A stretch of 64,000 nt of DNA from DATKWD01 sp963704815. Lineage in GTDB: Bacteria; Actinomycetota; Acidimicrobiia; Acidimicrobiales; Salinilacustritrichaceae. Each line of letters starts with the position of its first letter. Positions within the stretch are counted from its first letter, which is position 1. This document shows, one piece after another, positions 8,139 to 16,526 of the stretch. The stretch covers positions 1-64,000 of the forward strand of contig CAVPHU010000004.1 of NCBI GenBank assembly GCA_963704815.1. Direction: 5' to 3'. The notes under the pieces were generated by a model. It was not told where the DNA came from. It made no database searches and saw only the letters and a program-made list of their open reading frames with translations. Made by a program: the position numbers and the translations under genes.

Positions 8139-10385
8139 ATGAGCGCGGGGATCGTGGCCGACATTGGGAATCGCCTGGTGGCGGCGAAGACCAGCGTTCC
8201 GCGCCTTCGCTCGGCGATCGTCCGGCGCCAGCGCCTGACGAGCCGGCTCGCCGCCAGCGCGGACCTCCCGCTGGTCGTCGTGTCGGCGCCGGTCGGATAC
8301 GGCAAGACGACACTGCTCCTCGACTGGCTACAGCACGACGATCGCGCGATCGCGTGGGTGTCGTTGGATCGTGCCGACGACGACGTCGCGACGCTGATGA
8401 CGTCGATCATCGCCGGGGTGAAACGGGTGCGAGAGCTCGACCCCTCCCTCTGCAGGGACCTGGGTTCGCCCGACGTCTCCGTCCTCGGCCGGGTCGTGCC
8501 GGGGTTGGCGGCCTCGATCGGTGCGGTCGATGAGCCGCTCGTCGTCGTGTTGGACCGTCTCGAAGAGATCCGATCACTCGACTGCCATGACGCGCTCAGC
8601 CTGCTCCTCGATCTCCTGCCTGAGCAGGCTCAGTTGGTCGTCTCCAGTCGCCAGGAGGTGTGGCTCGCAGGGGGCCGTCGGCGCGTGCGCGGCGAGGTGC
8701 TCGAGATCGGCGCGGCCGATCTCGCCTTCGACACCGTCGAGACGGAGGAGCTCCTCGATCTCCACCAGTTGGCACCGTCACCCCAACGGGTTGGTCGGTT
8801 GCTCGAGCGAACGGAGGGATGGCCCGCCGGCCTGGCACTCCTCTTGCTCACCGACCGAAGCGACTCCGCAACGACCGGTTCCAGCATCGCACCGTCGGCG
8901 CACGACCGGGCCGTTGCCGAGTTCATCCGATCGGAGGTCCTGACCGGGCTCTCGCCCGAGACCGTTCGCTTCCTCTATCGGACGGCGATCCTGGACGTGT
9001 TGAGCGCACCGTTGTGCGACGCGGTCCTCGACTCGACGCAGTCGGCCGAAGTGTTGGAGGGGTTGTTGAGTGCCGGCCTGCTCATCACGCCACTCGACAA
9101 CAGCGGGGGGTGGTACCGCTACCACCCGCTCTTCAGAACCATGCTCCTCGACGAGGCCAGCCGTTTCGAACCGGACACCCTTCGGGAGCGCCACGTGCGC
9201 GCCGCTCGCTGGTGGGCGGCTGCCGGTTCCGTCGAGCACACGATCGAACATGCCCGGGCAGGCGGAGATCTCACCATCGCTGCTGACCTCATGGTCACGG
9301 AGGTGCCGCCGGCGTACAACGACGGACGGTCGAGCACGGTCAGGCGATGGCTGGACCAACTCGGCGAGGAGACGATCGTACGGAATCCGGAACTGGCCGG
9401 ATTGGCCGGCTGGCTGGAAGCGTTGATCGGGAATGCCGTCGAAGCGCAGCGCTGGGCCGACCGCATCGAGCATCTGACATCCGAGGGTGTCCCGGAGGTC
9501 GATTCGTTCGTGTCGAGCCGTGCTGCGCTCCGGGCCTTTCTCTGTGCGCACGGCATCGAGCAGATGGAAGCGGACGCAAGATGGGTCGTGACCGATGAGC
9601 CGGTCTGGGGCCCATGGCGGCCCGCTTCCCTCGGCTTCCTGGCGGCGGCCCGATGGCTGCAGGACGACGACGACGAGGCGTTCACACTCTTCTCGCAGAG
9701 CATCGAGGTGACGACCAGCGTCGACGGATTCGAGGACCCCGAGGCGCGCTACCTCGCCTACCGGGCGGTGCTGTCGATGGATCGTGGCGACTGGGCGAGT
9801 GCCGACCGCGACCTCGAACTCGCCGTCTCGGTGATCGATGCCGCACATCTCTCCGAGTACGCGGTCAACTCGATCGTCGAAGCGGCCCACGCCCGGCTGT
9901 TGCTGCACCACAACGAGAACGAGACGGGTCGGGCGTCGTTGTTCCATGCGATGCGTCTGCGGACGTCGGTCACCTGGGTGAACCCGTGGGGTGCGGTGTG
10001 GTTGCGTCTCGAGATGGCCGATGCCCACCTGGTGTTGAGCGATCCTGGGGCCGCGACGACCCTGCTCGAGGAGGTCGATGGGATCCTGTACCGGCGACCG
10101 AAACTCGGCCGCCTCGGCGCGCGTGCAGACGCGCTCCGACAGACGTTGAGCGAGTGGCCGACCAATCTGCACGGCACCGCACTGTCGACCGCCGAACTCC
10201 GTCTGCTGCCGTATCTGCAGACGCATCTCTCGCTCAAGGAGATCGGTGCACGGTTGTACGTTTCGAGGAACACGGTGAGCACACAGACCAACTCGATCTA
10301 CCGGAAGCTGGCGGTGTCCTGCCGGAGCGATGCGGTCGACCGTGCCCGGGAGTTGGGCCTGCTGGCGCCGAACGTGCTCGGCTGA
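8139..10385 (+). CDS. MalT-type (LAL) LuxR-family transcriptional regulator
   Basis: This 748-residue protein has the MalT/LAL layout. An N-terminal STAND ATPase has Walker A APVGYGKTTLL at about residues 50-60. A WYRYHPLFRTML motif marks the helical arm, followed by TPR-like helical repeats. A C-terminal LuxR HTH (SLKEIGARLYVSRNTVSTQT, about residues 695-715) completes it. Such proteins bind ATP and an inducer before activating a nearby operon. It lies 122 bp upstream of the DUF1269-SulP pair in the same direction and is a plausible regulator of the ion-transport genes, though this is inference. It differs from the decayed STAND protein at the left edge. Confidence 0.88.
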   Translation: MSAGIVADIGNRLVAAKTSVPRLRSAIVRRQRLTSRLAASADLPLVVVSAPVGYGKTTLLLDWLQHDDRAIAWVSLDRADDDVATLMTSIIAGVKRVRELDPSLCRDLGSPDVSVLGRVVPGLAASIGAVDEPLVVVLDRLEEIRSLDCHDALSLLLDLLPEQAQLVVSSRQEVWLAGGRRRVRGEVLEIGAADLAFDTVETEELLDLHQLAPSPQRVGRLLERTEGWPAGLALLLLTDRSDSATTGSSIAPSAHDRAVAEFIRSEVLTGLSPETVRFLYRTAILDVLSAPLCDAVLDSTQSAEVLEGLLSAGLLITPLDNSGGWYRYHPLFRTMLLDEASRFEPDTLRERHVRAARWWAAAGSVEHTIEHARAGGDLTIAADLMVTEVPPAYNDGRSSTVRRWLDQLGEETIVRNPELAGLAGWLEALIGNAVEAQRWADRIEHLTSEGVPEVDSFVSSRAALRAFLCAHGIEQMEADARWVVTDEPVWGPWRPASLGFLAAARWLQDDDDEAFTLFSQSIEVTTSVDGFEDPEARYLAYRAVLSMDRGDWASADRDLELAVSVIDAAHLSEYAVNSIVEAAHARLLLHHNENETGRASLFHAMRLRTSVTWVNPWGAVWLRLEMADAHLVLSDPGAATTLLEEVDGILYRRPKLGRLGARADALRQTLSEWPTNLHGTALSTAELRLLPYLQTHLSLKEIGARLYVSRNTVSTQTNSIYRKLAVSCRSDAVDRARELGLLAPNVLG

Positions 10386-10506
10386 CATCGAGCATTCGCG
10401 GGTCGATCCGTTCGGTGATGAGATCACCCAGGTTGCATGATTGCCGTCGCGCAGGGTGCCATCAGGATGGCCGTGTCAAGCAGTTCACCGAACGAAGGAG
10501 CAGGAC

Positions 10507-11034
10507 ATGGCAATGGACACATTCATGGCGTACGTCGGCGTGTACTCGAACGTCGAGACTGCCAAGGCGGACTACGACGCAGTCCACGACCTCCACACCA
10601 AGGACGGGCTGATCGACGCGTATGACGCCGCTGTCATCGAGCGCAAGGACAACGGCAAGGTCAAGATCTCCAAGAAGCACGAAACGCCCACACGGGCTGG
10701 CGGCTGGGGCGGCGCAGGCATCGGCCTCGCCACCGGCCTCGTGGTCGCGCTGTTCCCGGCGGCCGCGCTCGGGGGCGGACTGCTCGCAGCAACCACCGGT
10801 GGCGGTGCGGCCCTCGGTGCAATGGCCGGGCACGCAGCAGCTGGCATGAGCCGCAAGGACCTCAAGGAGCTCGGCGAACACCTCGATGCCGGCCAGGCCG
10901 GTCTCGTCGTGGTCGGCGTGTCCGACATGGGCGCGAAGATCGAGGGCGTCATGACCCAGGCCGACAAGGTCGAGGAGAAGCAACTCCAGGCCGACACCGC
11001 CGAGATCCAGAAGGATGCCGAGGAGGAGAGCTGA
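10507..11034 (+). CDS. DUF1269-family membrane protein
   Basis: The 175-residue protein begins MAMDTFMAYVGVYSNVETAK, a DUF1269-type ferredoxin-like segment. A Gly/Ala-rich double membrane hairpin follows (about residues 70-115), then GEHLDAGQAGLVVVGVSDMG and a charged tail. Family members are often next to ion transporters or stress proteins; their activity is unknown. ATG 10507 has GAAGGAG about six bases upstream, so the earlier frame is not used. Only three bases separate its stop from the SulP start, so the two genes are almost certainly co-transcribed and translationally coupled. Confidence 0.8.
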   Translation: MAMDTFMAYVGVYSNVETAKADYDAVHDLHTKDGLIDAYDAAVIERKDNGKVKISKKHETPTRAGGWGGAGIGLATGLVVALFPAAALGGGLLAATTGGGAALGAMAGHAAAGMSRKDLKELGEHLDAGQAGLVVVGVSDMGAKIEGVMTQADKVEEKQLQADTAEIQKDAEEES

Positions 11035-11037
11035 CGC

Positions 11038-12789
11038 GTGATGGGCGCTGAGGGCGGCCAGACCGAGCACCGAGCCGCGTCGGAAACAAGCGCGATCAAA
11101 CGCTTCGTTCCGATCCTGGTCTGGCTGCCGCAGTACCAGCGGTCATGGCTGACGAAAGATGTGATCGCCGGGCTGTCGGTGTGGGCGCTGATGGTGCCCA
11201 CCTCGCTCGGTTACGCGTCGCTGAGCGGCGTCCCGGTCCAGAACGGGTTGTACGCCGCGGCGTTCGGCATGATCGTGTTCGCACTCTTCACCACCTCGAA
11301 GCAGCTGGTGCAAGGCCCGGGTTCGTCGACCGCCCCGGTTCTGGGTGCCGCGATCGTGTCGATCGGAGCGGCGGGCTCCGAGGACGCAGTGGCGATCGCC
11401 ACGGCCATCGTGCTTGTCGCCGGGCTGCTGTTCGTGATCATGGCCGTACTCAAGATGGGCTGGATCGCCGAGTTCCTCTCGGCGGCCGTGCTGACCGGGT
11501 TCATCTTCGGCGTCGCCATCAACGTCGTGTCCGGTGAGCTCTTCAAGATCACAGGGACCGAGAAGTCGGGTTCGAACACGTGGCAGAAGCTCTGGGAGTG
11601 GGCGACGAGCCTGTCCGACGCGAACCGGACCACGGTCGCCGTCGGCGTCGTGGCGCTGGTCGTGTTGTTCGGCCTCAAGTTCCTCGCGCCGAAGGTTCCA
11701 GCTGAACTGGTCGCAGTGGTCCTCGGCATTCTCGCGACCGTGGTCTTCGATCTCGGCGACCGCGGAGTCGAACTGATCGCCGACGTGCCGCGAGGCCTCC
11801 CGAATCCCTCGTTCCCCGACCTGCAGATCATCTTCGACAACTGGTCGGTGGTGGTCGGGGCAGCGGTCGGGCTGGTGCTCATCGGGTTCTCGGTGACGAC
11901 CGCCGGGGTGCGCCAGTACGCGACCAAGCACAACTACCGGATCGACGTCGACCAGGAACTGCTCGCCCAGGGCATGTCGAACGTGTCGTCGAGCGTGTTC
12001 CAGGGGATCTTCAACAACGGCAGCCTCTCCAAGAGCCCGGTCAACGACGGCGCCGGGGCGCAGTCACAGGTATCGAGCCTCGCCCAGGGTGGCTTCGTCA
12101 TCCTGACCCTGCTCTTCCTCGCGCCGATCTTCTCGAAGCTCCCCGAGGCGGTGCTCGGAGCGATCATCATCGAGGCCGTGACGCTCGGCATGATGAACGT
12201 CGGCGAGATGAAGCGACTGGTCACCGTCAAACGGTATGAGTTCGGCGCTGCGCTCGCCGCCCTGCTCGGTGTCATGACCTTCGGCATCCTGCAAGGTGTC
12301 TTCATCGGAGTCGGGATCTCGATGATCTGGCTGATCGCGGTCTCGGCGTTGCCGTACATCCCTGAGCTGGGGCGCAAGCCCGGGACCGATGCGTTCTACG
12401 ACCTCGAGCAGCACGACGACTGTGAGACGATCGAAGGACTGAAGATCCTCCGGTTCGACGGCGGGTTGTTCTTCGTCAATGCCGATGCCCTCGCTGACCG
12501 TCTCCGCCAGATCCGGGTCGAGGTACCGACGGGGCTCGACGGGGTGATCCTGAGCATGGAGGGCATCAACTTCATCGACACCGAGGGAGCCGACGTCTTG
12601 ATCGCGATCGCCCGGGCCGGCATCGACCAGAGCATCGACCTGCACCTCGCCCGCGTGAAGCCACAGGTGATCGAGGTGCTCGAGCGGGACGGCTTCTTCG
12701 ACCTCGTCGATCGGGGCCACGTCCACGACAACATCGAGGCCGCGGTCGCCATGCATCAGACGCTCCACCCGAGCGCACCCGCTGACTGA
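11038..12789 (+). CDS. SulP-family inorganic anion transporter with STAS domain
   Basis: The protein (583 aa) has the SulP signature near the N-terminus (KDVIAGLSVWALMVPTSLGYA) and about 10-12 hydrophobic segments to residue 440. A cytoplasmic STAS domain follows, where GLDGVILSMEGINFIDTEGA is the anti-sigma-antagonist-like core. SulP proteins carry sulfate, bicarbonate or other anions; the substrate is not determined here and no carbonic anhydrase gene is adjacent. GTG 11038 is chosen for its spacing to AGGAGGAG at 11021-11028; ATG 11041 is the alternative. It converges on the ClC gene with 29 bp between stops. Confidence 0.9.
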   Translation: MMGAEGGQTEHRAASETSAIKRFVPILVWLPQYQRSWLTKDVIAGLSVWALMVPTSLGYASLSGVPVQNGLYAAAFGMIVFALFTTSKQLVQGPGSSTAPVLGAAIVSIGAAGSEDAVAIATAIVLVAGLLFVIMAVLKMGWIAEFLSAAVLTGFIFGVAINVVSGELFKITGTEKSGSNTWQKLWEWATSLSDANRTTVAVGVVALVVLFGLKFLAPKVPAELVAVVLGILATVVFDLGDRGVELIADVPRGLPNPSFPDLQIIFDNWSVVVGAAVGLVLIGFSVTTAGVRQYATKHNYRIDVDQELLAQGMSNVSSSVFQGIFNNGSLSKSPVNDGAGAQSQVSSLAQGGFVILTLLFLAPIFSKLPEAVLGAIIIEAVTLGMMNVGEMKRLVTVKRYEFGAALAALLGVMTFGILQGVFIGVGISMIWLIAVSALPYIPELGRKPGTDAFYDLEQHDDCETIEGLKILRFDGGLFFVNADALADRLRQIRVEVPTGLDGVILSMEGINFIDTEGADVLIAIARAGIDQSIDLHLARVKPQVIEVLERDGFFDLVDRGHVHDNIEAAVAMHQTLHPSAPAD

Positions 12790-12818
12790 CGACGCCGGGA
12801 CCGTTCACCATCGGGTGC

Positions 12819-14081
12819 TCAGGCGTGCGGCTCGGGAACCTCGACTCGCCGTGACTTGATCAGCGCGACGACGATGGAGGTCGTCAGGTATGCCGTCGCG
12901 ACAGCGATGACGACCGGTGCGGCCGTGAGTGGGCCGAGGCCCACGGCGAGCACGGCGATGAACGTGAGCCCGATCGGTGCCTTGATCGTCGCCCCTGGGA
13001 CGGCCGCCAGCATGCACCCGACCGCGATCGCGTACGGGATGTCGGGAAACATCAGGTGTGCGACGACGCCGGCGGCGCCGCCCACGAAGAGCATCGGCAG
13101 CACGTTGCCGCCGATGAAGCCCGTGGCGAGGCTGATCGCCATCGCCAGCATCTTGCCGACGAGCACCGCGACGAGCAGCCAGATGCTGATCGAGGCCGAC
13201 TCGTCGATCACCGTGGTGAGCTGATCGTTCCCGGCTCCGACGGTCAACGGGAGTGCGAACGCGATCAGCCCGACGAGCGCGCCACCGACGGCGCCGCGTA
13301 CATACGGATTCGGCAACTTCGCAGCGACCGCCTGGATCAGCTTCACGATGACGACGAACACGATCATGATTGCGCTCGACGCGATGCCGAGACCTGCGCC
13401 GACGAGGAGGTGCCAGCTCGCGAAGTCGTCGACGGGAACGGCGAAGCTGTTGAGGAACGTCGTTCCGACCGCGCCGAAGAACACGGCGAAGGCGACGGTC
13501 GCGGCGATCAGTTGCGGCAGGATCGACTCGATGTACCGGTCCTTCGGGGTCGGTGCCAGCTCGCTGACGATCAGGGTGCCGAGACCCGGCGAGGTGAACG
13601 CACCACCGAAGCCGCCGGAGATGCCCATCATCGTGGCGTCGAGACGGGCCGTCTCGTCTCCGGGCCACCGCTTCGAGGCGATCCACGACCCGAGCCCGCC
13701 GCCCAGCATGACCAGGGCGAACGATGGCCCGAGGCTGGCGCCTGCGATCGCGGAGACGGCCGAAAGGAGGACCCACGACGGTGCGACCTTGTGGTCGACC
13801 GAACCGGATTCGATGACGGCGACGCCACCGGGCACGTGATCGGTGATGTTCAGCCAGCTGCGCACCGCCGCCGCAACCAGCCCGCCGGCCGCGACGAACG
13901 GGATCCACCACCAGTCGCCGGACCAGGTGTCGATCCGTGGATCACCGAAGATCCGATCGGTCAACCCGCCGGTGATCCCGAGATAGACGAGGCCGAGCAG
14001 GCCGATGACGAGTCCCATCGCCAGTGCGATGGCGAGAAGTTGTCGGTACCACGGTCGGTCGATGGGGAGCGCTGTCGTCAT
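12819..14081 (-). CDS. ClC-family chloride channel/antiporter
   Basis: This 420-residue multi-spanning protein shows ClC landmarks: GASLGPSFALVMLGGG (selectivity-region motif), GISGGFGGAFTSPGLG, and a second half-repeat with GFIGGNVLPMLFVGGAAG. There are about ten membrane segments and no CBS domains. ClC proteins conduct chloride or exchange it for protons, for example in acid resistance. The start at 14081 (MTTALPIDRPWYRQLL) is chosen because the upstream in-frame extension is Arg-rich and non-hydrophobic. The gene is divergent from the TMEM175-like gene, with 155 bp between starts that must hold both promoters. Confidence 0.88.
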   Translation of the reverse strand: MTTALPIDRPWYRQLLAIALAMGLVIGLLGLVYLGITGGLTDRIFGDPRIDTWSGDWWWIPFVAAGGLVAAAVRSWLNITDHVPGGVAVIESGSVDHKVAPSWVLLSAVSAIAGASLGPSFALVMLGGGLGSWIASKRWPGDETARLDATMMGISGGFGGAFTSPGLGTLIVSELAPTPKDRYIESILPQLIAATVAFAVFFGAVGTTFLNSFAVPVDDFASWHLLVGAGLGIASSAIMIVFVVIVKLIQAVAAKLPNPYVRGAVGGALVGLIAFALPLTVGAGNDQLTTVIDESASISIWLLVAVLVGKMLAMAISLATGFIGGNVLPMLFVGGAAGVVAHLMFPDIPYAIAVGCMLAAVPGATIKAPIGLTFIAVLAVGLGPLTAAPVVIAVATAYLTTSIVVALIKSRRVEVPEPHA

Positions 14082-14236
14082 GATGGTGCCTCTGGTCTCG
14101 TTCGGCCGCGACGATCTCGGGCGCGTGCAGGTGATCACCCGCGGGTGGGTCGAAACCACTCTGGCAGCTGCCAGTCGGTGGGTGATCACTCGAATCGAGC
14201 GATTGGCACACCGATCGAGTCTGGGAAGATGGCCGT

Positions 14237-14911
14237 ATGAGCGACGAAGAGTCCCCGGACGTCGAAGCCGACGGCATCAAGGAACGACTGCGCAGCCCCG
14301 ATCGGGTGGTTGCGTTGAGTGACGGCGTGTTCGCGATCATCATCACGATCCTGGTGCTCGAAATCGCCGTTCCGGAGGATCTCCCGGAACAGTCGCTCTT
14401 GCGGGCGCTCGAAGATCTGCGTCCCACCTTCGTCGCCTGGGTGATCAGCTTCCTGCTCACGGGCATGTTCTGGGTCGCCCATCGCGATGTCTTCGCCCGC
14501 GTCCGGGTCGTCAACCGCGATCTCGTTTGGCTGAACCTGCTCTTCCTGCTCCCGGTGAGCCTGATCCCGTTCGCAGCGTCGGTGCTCGGCCAGTACCCCG
14601 ACGAACCGGTCGCCATGCACCTGTACGGCGTCGTGCTGATCACGGCCACCCTGATGCGGTTCGCGCTCTACCGGTACGTGGTCACGCGCCCGACGTTGTT
14701 GTGGCCGACCATGACGACGGATCGGGCTCGCCTGTGGCTCGCCCTCACGGCGTCGCCGATCGCGCTGTACGCCGTGGCCATGGTCGTTGCCGACGCGTCC
14801 ACCGCGCTGAGTGCCGTGCTCTACTTCTCGGTCCCGGTGGTGTACTTCGTCGCCATCACCCTGCTGCGTCGACATCCGAGCACTCGATCCGAGGCCGACG
14901 AGTTCACGTGA
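14237..14911 (+). CDS. TMEM175-family (DUF1211) potassium channel-like protein
   Basis: The 224-residue protein carries RVVALSDGVFAIIITILVLE at about residues 29-48. This is the TMEM1 signature of bacterial TMEM175 (R..xFSD motif, with Leu in place of Phe here), and six hydrophobic segments follow. Bacterial TMEM175 proteins are tetrameric K+-selective leak channels that lack a TVGYG filter. Size and topology match the single-repeat bacterial type. Lying beside a ClC gene and near a SulP gene, it completes a set of cation and anion pathways at the end of the putative island. Confidence 0.85.
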   Translation: MSDEESPDVEADGIKERLRSPDRVVALSDGVFAIIITILVLEIAVPEDLPEQSLLRALEDLRPTFVAWVISFLLTGMFWVAHRDVFARVRVVNRDLVWLNLLFLLPVSLIPFAASVLGQYPDEPVAMHLYGVVLITATLMRFALYRYVVTRPTLLWPTMTTDRARLWLALTASPIALYAVAMVVADASTALSAVLYFSVPVVYFVAITLLRRHPSTRSEADEFT

Positions 14912-15080
14912 ATTCTCGCATCCCGAACGGTGGGTGACGTCCACGCCACGGCGCGAACCCTCCGATTCGTGTTGGTCGATGCCGATCGATCGCAACCCGT
15001 TGGGTTTCAAAATGGTTGCAAGCAGGCCATTTGCACTCGAGCGTGTCGTACGCCGAATTCGTAGAACCCCAGTTCAACGG

Positions 15081-15167
<87 letters not shown>

Positions 15168-15225
15168 GAGTGGATCGGGAACCTTACCGCCGATTCCTCG
15201 GGCGGCGACAGTCGGAATGTCCCGC

Positions 15226-15334
15226 ACTTCCCGGTGGGGCGTGCGGTTCGCGGCCACTCCGCCGGGAAGTTGCCAGAGCGTTGACGTACTTCCCGGTGGG
15301 GCGTGCGGTTCGCGGCCACTCGGCCGGGAAGTTG
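15226..15334. repeat. Two tandem 47-bp palindromic repeats
   Basis: Copies at 15226-15272 and 15288-15334 differ at one base. Each begins ACTTCCCGG and ends CCGGGAAGT, so each forms a hairpin with a 9-bp closing stem and GC-rich interior. The period is 62 bp. They fill the space between the tRNA-Leu 5' end and fhaA, ending about 44 bp before the fhaA start, and could act as terminator, attenuator or protein-binding sites. Confidence 0.85.
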
Positions 15335-15377
15335 CGAGCGCGGGAGCGGAAGGGTCGGACTGGCCTCAACGCGTACG

Positions 15378-16049
15378 ATGCACGCCGTGGGTCTGAAGGG
15401 GTTCGAACGACGACTGGAACGGATGGTCGAGGGTGCCTTCGCCGTCGCGTTCAAGAGCGGACTGCGCCCCGTCGAACTGGGGCGCAGGCTGACCCGCGAG
15501 ATGGACAACAACCGCTCGGTCGGCGTGAAGGGACAGCCCGTCGCCCCGAACTCCTTCACGTTCTGGATCGGCCCCGAGGACGACCAGCAGTTCGCCGACG
15601 TCTACGACAGCCTCGAGCGCGAGCTGGCCGACGCCGCCCGCGAGCACGCCCGCGACGAGGGCTACCGATTCATGGGCCCGGTCGAGATCGAGTTCCAGGT
15701 CGACCAGAAGCGCCGCGCCGGCACCTTCGAGGTCGAAGCACGGCTGCGCAGCGGCGACGGATCAGGCGGCGGACCCGGCTCGTTGGTGCTCCCCACCGGC
15801 GACCGGTTCACCCTCACCCAGGCCATCGTGACCGTGGGCCGGATGGCCGAGTGCAACCTCGTGCTGGCCGATCCGAACGTCAGCCGCAACCACGCAGAGA
15901 TCCGACCCGAGGGCGACGGCTACAAGGTGGTCGACCTCGGATCGACCAACGGAACCAAGATCAACGGCATCCGAGTGCAGGAGCACGTGCTGTCCGACGG
16001 CGACGAGGTCGCCTTCGGCAACACGGTCCTGCGCTTCGAAGCGTCCTAG
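15378..16049 (+). CDS. fhaA: FhaA-like FHA-domain protein
   Basis: The N-terminal domain (GLKGFERRLERMVEGAFAVAF) is the DUF3662 domain of mycobacterial FhaA. A C-terminal FHA domain at about residues 140-222 has the phosphothreonine-binding signatures VGRMAECNLVL, SRNHAEI and LGSTNGTKING. FhaA recruits phosphorylated MviN-type and PASTA-kinase partners to regulate peptidoglycan synthesis. ATG 15378 is given; GTG 15387 is almost as likely since neither has a clear ribosome binding site. It heads the fhaA-fhaB-pstP-rodA-pbpA run. Confidence 0.9.
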   Translation: MHAVGLKGFERRLERMVEGAFAVAFKSGLRPVELGRRLTREMDNNRSVGVKGQPVAPNSFTFWIGPEDDQQFADVYDSLERELADAAREHARDEGYRFMGPVEIEFQVDQKRRAGTFEVEARLRSGDGSGGGPGSLVLPTGDRFTLTQAIVTVGRMAECNLVLADPNVSRNHAEIRPEGDGYKVVDLGSTNGTKINGIRVQEHVLSDGDEVAFGNTVLRFEAS

Positions 16050-16067
16050 GCCGAGGCGACCTCACCC

Positions 16068-16526
16068 GTGTCCGAAGAACTCCTCCAGATCCTGAAGCTG
16101 TGCCTCATGGCACTGCTCTACCTCTTCTTCTTCCGCGTCCTGCGAGCCGTGTGGGTCGAAGTCCGGGCACCGGCGCTCGCGGCCGGAGGCGCCGCTTCCC
16201 GCGAGCGGCGACCCAAGGCGAAGCGGGCACGCCCGATCGCCGCGCCGCAGCTGCACGTGGTCGAGCCCGCCGAGATCGCCGGCACCGCCTACGCACTCGG
16301 CGACGAGCTCACCGTCGGTCGGGCCGCCGGCTGCCAGATCACGCTCGATGACACCTACGCCAGCCAGCTGCATGCGAGGGTGTTCAATCGGGGCGGGGAG
16401 TTGTACGTCGAGGATCTGGGCTCGACCAACGGCACCTACCTCAATCGACGCAAGGTGGCGGGCCCGATGGTGATGAAACGCGGTGACCGGGTGCAGATCG
16501 GCTCGACCGTGCTGGAGCTTCGATGA
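16068..16526 (+). CDS. fhaB: FhaB (FipA)-like FHA-domain protein
   Basis: The 152-residue protein has an N-terminal membrane anchor (LLQILKLCLMALLYLFFFRV) and a C-terminal FHA domain with LTVGRAAGCQITL, SQLHARVF and LGSTNGTYLNRR. It corresponds to FhaB/FipA, which bridges FtsZ and FtsQ in mycobacteria when phosphorylated. The start is GTG 16068, 18 bp after fhaA. Its TGA (16524-16526) overlaps the pstP ATG (16523) by four bases, so translation is coupled. Confidence 0.9.
   Translation: MSEELLQILKLCLMALLYLFFFRVLRAVWVEVRAPALAAGGAASRERRPKAKRARPIAAPQLHVVEPAEIAGTAYALGDELTVGRAAGCQITLDDTYASQLHARVFNRGGELYVEDLGSTNGTYLNRRKVAGPMVMKRGDRVQIGSTVLELR

Noticed and set aside
15226..15334. CRISPR array
   Set aside because: Only two repeats of 47 bp with a 15-bp spacer and internal palindromy; no cas genes in the window.
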